Positions 26,673 to 32,308 of a stretch of 32,308 nucleotides of DNA are shown piece after piece (the first letter of the stretch is position 1; every line of letters begins with the position of its first letter). A program made the position numbers and the translations under genes. Where the stretch lies: NCBI GenBank assembly GCA_021324155.1, contig JAJPJQ010000008.1:1-32308 (forward strand), given 5' to 3'. The notes beneath the pieces are model-generated. The model was not told the origin of the DNA. It saw only the letters and a list, made by a program, of their open reading frames with translations, and did not search any database. Source of the stretch: Pseudomonadota bacterium. Its GTDB lineage: Bacteria > Desulfobacterota > Binatia > UBA9968.

Positions 26673-26699
26673 GATTTACTCCCAAGGCTGATTCCTCAT

Positions 26700-26743
26700 T
26701 TGCAAAAGAAGCCCTTGCAAAAACTTGCGAACTGTCATATGAA
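26700..26743 (+). promoter_or_regulatory. Promoter with TTGCAAAA direct repeats upstream of the diiron protein
   Basis: TTGCAA (26715-26720), exact 17-nt spacer and TATGAA (26738-26743). TTGCAAAA occurs at 26700-26707 and 26715-26722, with a related TTGCGAA at 26725-26731, so a regulator might bind here. The promoter ends about 55 nt before the ATG at 26798. Pattern match only. Confidence 0.4.
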
Positions 26744-26797
26744 GCATACGAACGTCCGTTCTAATGCCCTTAGTCTAAACCAGCCGGGGGGTCTGTT

Positions 26798-27922
26798 ATG
26801 TTCGTGAAAAAGGCGCGACTCGAGAACTTCGATGACTGGGTGGATTACTTTCACGCCTGGCACGACGACATCGGCTATCCGATGGAGCTGATCGGCAACG
26901 ACTATACGTTTGAGACCAAGCTCGCCGAGATCGAGAGCAACGAGATCGAATTCGGCGACTACGCCGGCCGGCCCAAGTGGGAGAAGCTCACCGACGTTCC
27001 CGACCAGCGCATCCGCGACGCGCTCGCGCACCTGATCGAGTTCCAGGGCGATACCGAGTTCGCCTCGGTTGAGCAGCAGAGAAATCTGATCGAGCGCGCC
27101 CCGACGGACGTCGACCTGAAAAACCTCATCCGCATCAACCGCGAGGAGATGCGCCACGGCTGGCAGATGGCCTACGTCCTGATGACGCACTTCGGCGATA
27201 GCGGCAAGCGCCAGGCGCAGAATTTATTGGAGCGTCGCGCTTCGACCAACTCGCGCCTGCTCGATTCCTTCAACCAGCCGGTGCGCAACTGGCTCGACTT
27301 CTTCACCTACACGAGCTTCATCGACCGCGACGGCAAGTATCAGCTCAACATGCTGAGCCGCTCGGCCTTTGCGCCCCTCGGCCGGAGCTGCCTGCCGATG
27401 CTGCAAGAAGAGGCGTATCACCTAGCGCAGGGCAACATCGGCCTCGTTCGCATCGTCAAGGCGGGCAAGATCCCGATGCCGATTATCCAGAAATATTTCA
27501 ATAAGTGGGTCTCGACCGCCTACGACCTCTTCGGCCAGGACGAATCGAGCTCGGCGCACTGGGCCTACGTCTGGGGCTTGAAGGGGCGCTACGACGAGCA
27601 GCTCTACGATGCGCCCGCGGATATGGACAAGCTGAACGAGCTCTCGCGCGCGACCTTCTTCAAGGAAGTGAGCGCGCTCGTCGACGCGCTGAACCACTAC
27701 ATCCCCAAAGACACGCCGCGGCTCACGATCCCGAGCGACAAATTCCGCCGTTACATCGGCCAGTACGCGGGCAAGCCCTACAGCATCACGGGCGAGTTAC
27801 TATCGCAGGAGGCGTACGAGAAGCATCTCAAGGAAGTGATGCCGTCGGACGCCGACGACGAGTTCGTCATCAACATCGAGAAAGAGAAGGGCTGGATCCT
27901 CGACCCGCAGCCCGGCAGATAA
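26798..27922 (+). CDS. PaaA/BoxB-like diiron oxygenase-family protein
   Basis: 374 residues of the phenylacetic acid catabolic (PF05138) ferritin-like family. Two EXXH metal motifs are visible: REEMRH (E117, H120) and QEEAYHLA (E205, H208), with an upstream helix containing E81/E87 that could supply a further ligand. PaaA catalyses ring epoxidation of phenylacetyl-CoA and BoxB of benzoyl-CoA; this protein is longer than PaaA (~310) and shorter than BoxB (~470), and none of the partner subunits (PaaB-E or BoxA) is nearby. It may be a stand-alone relative, with the CCG iron-sulfur protein opposite as a possible redox partner (speculative). GGGGGG lies upstream of the ATG. Confidence 0.86.
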   Translation: MFVKKARLENFDDWVDYFHAWHDDIGYPMELIGNDYTFETKLAEIESNEIEFGDYAGRPKWEKLTDVPDQRIRDALAHLIEFQGDTEFASVEQQRNLIERAPTDVDLKNLIRINREEMRHGWQMAYVLMTHFGDSGKRQAQNLLERRASTNSRLLDSFNQPVRNWLDFFTYTSFIDRDGKYQLNMLSRSAFAPLGRSCLPMLQEEAYHLAQGNIGLVRIVKAGKIPMPIIQKYFNKWVSTAYDLFGQDESSSAHWAYVWGLKGRYDEQLYDAPADMDKLNELSRATFFKEVSALVDALNHYIPKDTPRLTIPSDKFRRYIGQYAGKPYSITGELLSQEAYEKHLKEVMPSDADDEFVINIEKEKGWILDPQPGR

Positions 27923-27942
27923 AGAGAATCGAAATACACGGT

Positions 27943-27981
27943 GAAAAAGCCCTGGGCGGAATTTCCGCTCAGGGCTTTTTC
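27943..27981. terminator. Bidirectional rho-independent terminator
   Basis: A 17-bp stem (27943-27959 with 27965-27981, one G-T wobble) around a 5-nt AATTT loop. The outer stem is AAAAAG on one side and CTTTTT on the other, giving a U-run for either strand. It serves the diiron gene and the convergent CCG gene, whose TGA (27969-27971) lies inside the stem. Confidence 0.9.
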
Positions 27982-29237
27982 GTTTCCAGACCGTAGGCGC
28001 GCGCGAGAATTTCGATCGGATGGACCGGCTTCTTGCCGGTCGCCTGCTGGACCTGGATTGCCGAGAGCGGGCAGTCCGACGCAGTGCACGCGTCGTCCAT
28101 CTTCATGAACTTGAAGAGCGGCCGTCCGACCTTCATCGACGCCTCGAAGTTTTCCTTCTTCACGCTCCAGCTGCCGTCGTGGCCGCTGCAGCACTGCATG
28201 CGCGCGACCTCGGCGCCCGGAATGAGCGACAGCAGCTCCTGCGCCTTGAAGCCGATGTTCTGCGCCTTCAAGTGGCAGGGCTGGTGATAGCGAATCTTGC
28301 CGACGTTCTTGTCGGAAAAATTGAGATCGAGCTTGCCGCCCTCTTTGGCCTTCACGAGATATTCAGAGAGATCGTATGTGTTGGCCGCGACGAGCTTCGC
28401 GTCTTCGGTGGGCAGGAAGCGCGGATAGTCCTGCTTCAGCATGTAGCTGCAGCTCGCGCTCGGCGCGACGATCTTGTAGCCCTGGCGCACCGCTTTCGCG
28501 AGCGACGCCGCGTTCGCCTCCATCTTCTCCAGCGCGCGCTCCATCTGGCCGACGTCGAGAAACGGCAGTCCGCAGCACTCCTGCTCGGGCACGGCGCATT
28601 CGATGCCGTTCTTCTCGAAGACGGCGACGGCCGCCTTGCCGATGTCGGGCTCGTTGTAATTGACGGTGCAGGTGTAAAACAGCGCGACCTTCTCCTCGCC
28701 TTTCCCTTTGGTGCCCGGGCGCTTGCGAAACCATTTCGCGAAGGTCTCGGCGTGATAAGTCGGCAGCAGCCGGTCGCGGTGGATGCCGAGGTATTTTTCC
28801 ATCCAGCCGCGGATGGTCGGGTTCTTGTTCGCCCAGTTGACGAGCGGGGCGAAAAAGCTCGAAAGCGTGCCGACGCGATCGGTGTCGCCGAAGAGCCGGT
28901 CGGCGAGACTGATGCCGGTCTGCTTCGCGCGGACGAGGTCGGAGCGCATCATCGTACGCGGAAAATCGATCAGCCACTCGTGCGGCGGCACGTACGGGCA
29001 GATCGGGTAGCAGAGCTTGCACTGGTAGCATTCGTCGACGACGCGCTTAACCTGCTGGTCCGTCAAGCGCTCGGGCTCGCCGAAGTTCTCGTCCATCATC
29101 TGAAACAGGCTCACGAACGACGGGCACAGCGTGTGACACAGCGTGCAGCCGTAGCAGATGTCGAAGACGCGGTTCACTTCCTTGCGCGTCTCTGCGGGAT
29201 CCCAAAACTCTTTCGATTTCGGATCGAAATTGAACAT
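27969..29237 (-). CDS. Di-cluster [4Fe-4S] protein with two CCG domains (GlpC/HdrB-related)
   Basis: 422 residues. Two ferredoxin-type clusters at the N-terminus: C28-C31-C34-C38 (CYGCTLCHTLC) and C70-C73-C76-C80 (CYQCKLCYPIC). Two CCG domains follow, with ECCGLPF and QCCSGHDGSW plus YTCTVNYNEPD and HQPCHLKAQ, as in the heterodisulfide reductase HdrB/GlpC/lactate-utilisation family. It probably passes electrons between a soluble or quinone donor and a partner enzyme, cytosolic or membrane-associated. The ATG at 29237 has GAGAGG 7 nt upstream. The promoter-like site at 29268-29296 could drive it independently of the selenoprotein gene upstream. Confidence 0.9.
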   Translation of the reverse strand: MFNFDPKSKEFWDPAETRKEVNRVFDICYGCTLCHTLCPSFVSLFQMMDENFGEPERLTDQQVKRVVDECYQCKLCYPICPYVPPHEWLIDFPRTMMRSDLVRAKQTGISLADRLFGDTDRVGTLSSFFAPLVNWANKNPTIRGWMEKYLGIHRDRLLPTYHAETFAKWFRKRPGTKGKGEEKVALFYTCTVNYNEPDIGKAAVAVFEKNGIECAVPEQECCGLPFLDVGQMERALEKMEANAASLAKAVRQGYKIVAPSASCSYMLKQDYPRFLPTEDAKLVAANTYDLSEYLVKAKEGGKLDLNFSDKNVGKIRYHQPCHLKAQNIGFKAQELLSLIPGAEVARMQCCSGHDGSWSVKKENFEASMKVGRPLFKFMKMDDACTASDCPLSAIQVQQATGKKPVHPIEILARAYGLETKKP

Positions 29238-29267
29238 CAAAAAACCTCTCGCGGTGAATTAGGCGAC

Positions 29268-29296
29268 ACCATAGCTGTCGTAGGCGCGAAATGCAA
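29268..29296 (-). promoter_or_regulatory. Sigma70-like promoter for the CCG protein gene
   Basis: On the minus strand TTGCAT (29291-29296), exact 17-nt spacer and TATGGT (29268-29273), about 30 nt before the ATG at 29237. Pattern match only. Confidence 0.4.
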
Positions 29297-29322
29297 TTTC
29301 GGGTGAACGATCGGCGAAGCGA

Positions 29323-30114
29323 TCAGCGCTCGTGGAGCAGTTCCGCCCGGAGATCTTCTTCCCACTCGCGGCCGCCGTCGGCCGGCCACTCGCAGGCGAG
29401 AGCGCGAATTTCGCCGCAATGCGTGAACAGGGGAAATTCGGCGAGCGTTTTGCGGAGGACGTCGGCATTACACGGGCGGTCGTGCGGCGGTCCGAAAGTC
29501 CTGCCGACGGGATGATCGACGAAAGCGCCGCGCGGCGGTGCGACTTGCGACATGATGTCGAGCGCGGTGCCGATCACGAGGGTGGGGATCCCGCTGCCTT
29601 CGATGATATGAGAAATGAGACCGACGGTCTCATGGCAAAACGGTCAGTAAGGAACCAACAGCGCTGCGTCAACGTCGGCGCGCCTCAGTTCTGCCGCGAT
29701 GGCAGGAGCGAGGGAGCTTTCGACTTCGTGATGGGATTTGAGGCCGCCCATGAACGAAATATGAAAGGGGGACAGAGAGCCGATAACGCCTTCATTCGCC
29801 AACGTCGCAAGCGCCGCGCGTGGAAAGACGATCTCGGGGTCCTGCCGCGGCACACGGCCGATTCCCGAGTGATGATCGATGACGATGGTTCCAGCCGCGG
29901 GATCGGACGGCACCAGGCGGTAACTGGTGTCGTCGCGCGGAATGAAAGGCGCTTGCTCGCTCGACCGCAACGCCGCGCTCGTCAGCAGCGCGACTCGCGA
30001 CTGCGCGAGCGGTTTCTCTAGCCGCTGCCATGCGGTCTTCGAGGGAGTTGCCAGCACTCTGGGCGGCTTCGGCGCGCCCGCCCGCGCCATGACCGGAAGA
30101 TATTCGAAGGCCAT
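29323..30114 (-). CDS. Selenoprotein of the glycine/betaine/sarcosine/D-proline reductase B family, Sec encoded by in-frame TGA
   Basis: 263 codons read through a single in-frame TGA at 29644-29646 (residue 157). The frame is identical on both sides. The first part has LVPSDP, VFPRAALATLANEGVIG and HISFMGGL, and the second has HETVGLISHIIEGSGIPT and FVDHPVGRTFGPPHD, a continuous match to the GrdB/PrdB-like reductase family. Read as selenocysteine, the TGA gives U157-P-F-C160, a redox UxxC motif; homologues from memory carry Cys-Pro-x-Cys there. A SECIS-like hairpin lies 18 nt downstream. PrdB, the D-proline reductase subunit, has its Sec at a similar position, but no prd/grd partner is nearby. 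Starts 9 nt after the topoisomerase VI A stop with a weak ribosome site. Substrate unknown. Confidence 0.88.
29615..29633 (-). promoter_or_regulatory. Candidate bacterial SECIS element
   Basis: In the mRNA, AUGAGACC-GUC-GGUCUCAU forms a perfect 8-bp stem with a 3-nt loop whose first base is G. The loop begins 18 nt after the UGA, inside the 16-37 nt window described for bacterial SECIS elements, and a G in the first loop positions is the known requirement for SelB binding. It lies within the coding sequence, as bacterial SECIS elements must. Confidence 0.75.
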
Positions 30115-30123
30115 GTCCGCGAA

Positions 30124-31230
30124 TCAATCCAGCCAGTCCTTCTCTTTCAATTTCCGTGGCAGGTAGGTCTTCGTCAGATACTGGAAGTCTTTATTCGCGA
30201 GCGCGTCGAGCTCGTATTTGAGCTCGCTCGTGAGCATGCGCTTGATCTCGTTTTGCCACTCTTTTTTCTGGAACCATTTATATTTCATCAGCTCCCGAGC
30301 GCGGCTGATGTCTTTGTCGTTCAGCTTGATGCCGACGTTGCGCGGCAGGCCGTAGTGGTCGGGGTCGGCGCTGGATAAGCCGATGAACTTCGCCTTCGGG
30401 ATCGCCATGCGCTGGCTCTCGAAGGCGAGGTTGATCGAGCCCTGCTTGACGACGGAGTAGATGTAATAGCCCCAAGGGTCGTTGTCGACGAGCACGTAAA
30501 CCGGCAGGTTGTATTCCTCGTGCAGTCTGCGCGCGAGGCGGCGCACGCCGCGCGGCGGCTGGCCGTTGCCGGTTAAAAGCACGCAATTGTAGCGGCGCCA
30601 GAATTTGTCCTCCGAGAGGCGGTTCCACTGCGTGCCTTTCTCGACCAGCAGGACGAAATCGGCCTTGCAGCTCGCGATCTGGAGATATTCCGGCTCGACG
30701 ATCGACGGCACCGAGTAGCCGCCCTTGCCGAGCCGCGAGCAGTCGACGCGGTCGCCGTCGTCGATGAAGACGACCGGCCCGACGATGCTGCCCGCGTTCT
30801 CCGCGCGCACGTGCAGTTCCTCCCGCAGCGCCGCGAGCGTGACTTCCAGGTCCTCGATCAGCGGGTCGGATTCGTTCTGGCTGTCGAAGGTGTTCTCGTG
30901 CGAGTCTTTGATCGTGTGCTTGGTGCGGTAGTAGATTTCTCTCAGCGAGGTGGTCAGATCGGCGCGCTGCAATTCGGCCAGCGCGTCGGCGACCAGCACC
31001 GTCTGCATGAATTTTTTCGCCATGCCGACGTTGAAAAACGAGCGCGCCTGCTTGCGCTTGCCCAATTCAATCAGCCCGCGCTTCTCGTCGAAGTTGACGT
31101 TGGCGAGGCTCCGGATCGGGATCGAGAACGTCGGGTCCTTGCTATGCTCCGCCGCGACCACGACGGTATCGGCGATGCCGATGAGCTTCTTCTCGACAAT
31201 TCCGTTCGTCTTCGCTTTTTTCTTGGCCAT
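30124..31230 (-). CDS. top6A: DNA topoisomerase VI subunit A
   Basis: 368 residues, the normal length for Top6A/Spo11-type enzymes. It makes the transient double-strand DNA break. The 5Y-CAP domain contains LREIYYRTKH with the catalytic tyrosine pair (Y100-Y101). The Toprim domain shows LLVEKG (E197) and the VDNDPWG acidic pair (D249, D251) that binds Mg2+. The flanking GYSVPSIVEPEYLQI and SINLAFESQRMAIP segments are typical. It forms the A2B2 enzyme with the B subunit encoded just upstream. Rare in bacteria compared with archaea and plants. The TGA stop is followed 9 nt later by the selenoprotein start. Confidence 0.95.
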   Translation of the reverse strand: MAKKKAKTNGIVEKKLIGIADTVVVAAEHSKDPTFSIPIRSLANVNFDEKRGLIELGKRKQARSFFNVGMAKKFMQTVLVADALAELQRADLTTSLREIYYRTKHTIKDSHENTFDSQNESDPLIEDLEVTLAALREELHVRAENAGSIVGPVVFIDDGDRVDCSRLGKGGYSVPSIVEPEYLQIASCKADFVLLVEKGTQWNRLSEDKFWRRYNCVLLTGNGQPPRGVRRLARRLHEEYNLPVYVLVDNDPWGYYIYSVVKQGSINLAFESQRMAIPKAKFIGLSSADPDHYGLPRNVGIKLNDKDISRARELMKYKWFQKKEWQNEIKRMLTSELKYELDALANKDFQYLTKTYLPRKLKEKDWLD

Positions 31231-31268
31231 AAGTGTGTCCCTTAATCCGTATTCTTGTTCGGTGATAT

Positions 31269-31330
31269 TAAAACTTCACTCAGGTTTTAAAGGATACTCC
31301 TAATCCGTTCGTCCTGAGCCTGTCGAAGGA
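31269..31330. repeat. Intergenic stem-loop and single-arm copy of dispersed palindrome
   Basis: The 195-nt gap between the topoisomerase VI genes holds TTAAAAC / GTTTTAA arms (31269-31275 and 31285-31291), a small AT-rich stem-loop. It also holds a single 26-nt arm (31305-31330, core CTGAGCCTGTCGAAGG) of the palindrome found at 755-820. ACTCTTTGAT is repeated directly, at 31330-31339 and again near 31414. The second palindrome arm is missing here, suggesting a decayed copy. Confidence 0.6.
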
Positions 31331-31425
31331 CTCTTTGATGGCTCTTTCCTTCTGGCGAGCCTCGAAATCTCGGACCACTCACGACGCGCAAAAGACAATT
31401 TAGGAGCCCGAAAGACTCTTTGATC

Positions 31426-32308
31426 CTACTTCTTTTTCTTCTTCGCGCCGCCGTCGAAGCCGAGGGTCATCTGCTTCGCCGACACGGCTTCGACCTTGGC
31501 GGGATTCTTTTTATCCGACGCCTTCGCCTTCGGCATCTTCTTGCTATCGGCCTTGGTCTTGATCGCTTTCGGCGCCTTCGACAGCTCGACGTCGATCAAT
31601 CGTTCCTGCTCGGGCGACTGCGCCGCCTCCTCGGCCGGCGGGGCTTCCGTCCGCGGGTCGCCGGCGAGCTCCGGCGCGTCGCCCTCTACGCCCTCGGGGG
31701 TGACGATAATCGAATCGGGCAACCCCTCGGGGGATTTTTTCTTCCCGAGCAGCTCGTCGACCTTCTCGCCGCCGGTTCGCTTGAGCGCGATTTTCTGGAG
31801 CTGCTGCTTCAATTTTTCCTTCGGCAGCTTGCCGCCCTTCAAACGGTTGCACGCCTCGACGACCTCTTCGATGTAGAGCTCGAAGATGTTGCGGCGGCGG
31901 AACTCGCTCTTGGCGTGCTCGCGGCGCCGGAGAAAGACGCCGAGACGCCGGCCGCACTCCTGCAGCGCGAGCTTGATCTCTTTTCTAATTTCGTCGTAGT
32001 CGGCGATCGCCTCCTTCGATTCGCTCGTGAACGGCACCCACACCGACGCCATGTGGACGAAGACGAACATCGGCCCGGCGGGGAGCGCGCCGCGGGACTG
32101 CGTCACGCCGTAGTTGCGCCAGCTCGTCTCCAGGACGGCTTTGAAGGTCGCGCACGCCGACTGCTGGTAGAGCAGCGGCACGCGGTTGGCGTAGCGGATG
32201 ACGCGCGCGAGCTCTTCGTCCTCATCGTGGCTCTCGCCCTCGGCGAGCGGCGCCTTCGGATGCTCGGGATCGGCCGCCTGTCCCGGCGCGTTGCCGTAGG
32301 CGAGCCCC
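31426..32308 (-). CDS. top6B: DNA topoisomerase VI subunit B, N-terminus beyond window
   Basis: The last ~293 residues of Top6B. ANRVPLLYQQSACATFKAV is a hallmark segment of the C-terminal transducer domain, followed by WVPFTSESKEAIADYDEIRKEI and LREH-like AKSEFRRRNIFELYI helices. The ATP-binding GHKL domain must lie beyond the right edge. After ~170 residues of transducer the protein continues into a low-complexity, Lys/Pro/Ala-rich tail ending in KKKKK, probably flexible and DNA-binding. Top6B binds ATP and clamps the captured DNA segment for Top6A. Upstream gene of the A subunit; the 195-nt gap between them is larger than usual. Confidence 0.93.
   Translation of the reverse strand, partial: GLAYGNAPGQAADPEHPKAPLAEGESHDEDEELARVIRYANRVPLLYQQSACATFKAVLETSWRNYGVTQSRGALPAGPMFVFVHMASVWVPFTSESKEAIADYDEIRKEIKLALQECGRRLGVFLRRREHAKSEFRRRNIFELYIEEVVEACNRLKGGKLPKEKLKQQLQKIALKRTGGEKVDELLGKKKSPEGLPDSIIVTPEGVEGDAPELAGDPRTEAPPAEEAAQSPEQERLIDVELSKAPKAIKTKADSKKMPKAKASDKKNPAKVEAVSAKQMTLGFDGGAKKKKK

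Noticed and set aside
29644-30114. A 156-residue complete protein ending at the TGA, with a second small protein at 29323-29577
   Set aside because: Both lie in the same frame, and the family sequence continues across the TGA, which gives a UxxC motif with a SECIS-like hairpin; annotated as one selenoprotein gene.

Overview
The window comes from a GC-rich (roughly 60% G+C by eye), gene-dense bacterial chromosome. There are no phage, plasmid, IS or CRISPR hallmarks, no rRNA or tRNA that I could recognise, and no gene-free stretch longer than 300 bases. The gene mix suggests an uncultured soil or groundwater lineage of the Binatota / Methylomirabilota-Rokubacteria / deltaproteobacterial grade: Amidohydro_2 enzymes, several orphan solute-binding proteins, a Liv-type importer, a PaaA-like diiron protein, a bacterial DNA topoisomerase VI, and dispersed intergenic palindromes. 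This placement is inference from gene content only.

Layout. (1) 1-6284, all minus: a catabolic-looking cluster with an SDR (cut by the left edge), two Amidohydro_2 proteins, a zinc alcohol dehydrogenase, an NAD-dependent epimerase and a NitT/TauT-type binding protein. (2) 6324-12986, minus: an OmpA-family envelope protein, a secreted protein with a duplicated four-cysteine domain, a PUT-like amino acid/polyamine permease, a YihY/BrkB membrane protein and an exported TPR protein. (3) 13116-13906, plus: an RlaP-like nucleotidyltransferase gene broken by an apparent 4-nt deletion. (4) 14054-17800, plus: a tight livHMGF operon lacking its binding protein. (5) 17801-26672: a YpfJ-like metallopeptidase, a second NitT/TauT binding protein convergent with a 5'-truncated ORF remnant, an MFS transporter, a GGQ release-factor-like protein, an aldo/keto reductase, a three-gene minus operon (type-1 solute-binding protein, alpha/beta hydrolase, isochorismatase-like protein lacking its catalytic Cys), and a DTW-domain tRNA modification enzyme. 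(6) 26798-29237: a PaaA/BoxB-like diiron protein convergent with a two-[4Fe-4S] CCG-domain protein across a bidirectional terminator. (7) 29323-32308, minus: topoisomerase VI subunits B (cut by the right edge) and A, followed 9 nt later by a GrdB/PrdB-family reductase.

The most notable item is that last gene. Its reading frame is interrupted by a single in-frame TGA at 29644-29646. The TGA forms a U-x-x-C redox motif, and a perfect 8-bp hairpin with a G-initial loop lies 18 nt downstream, matching the known bacterial SECIS geometry. I annotate it as one selenocysteine-containing CDS (29323-30114) that routine gene callers would split into two ORFs. Its position in a topoisomerase VI operon, beside an iron-sulfur CCG protein and away from any Stickland reductase genes, is unusual.
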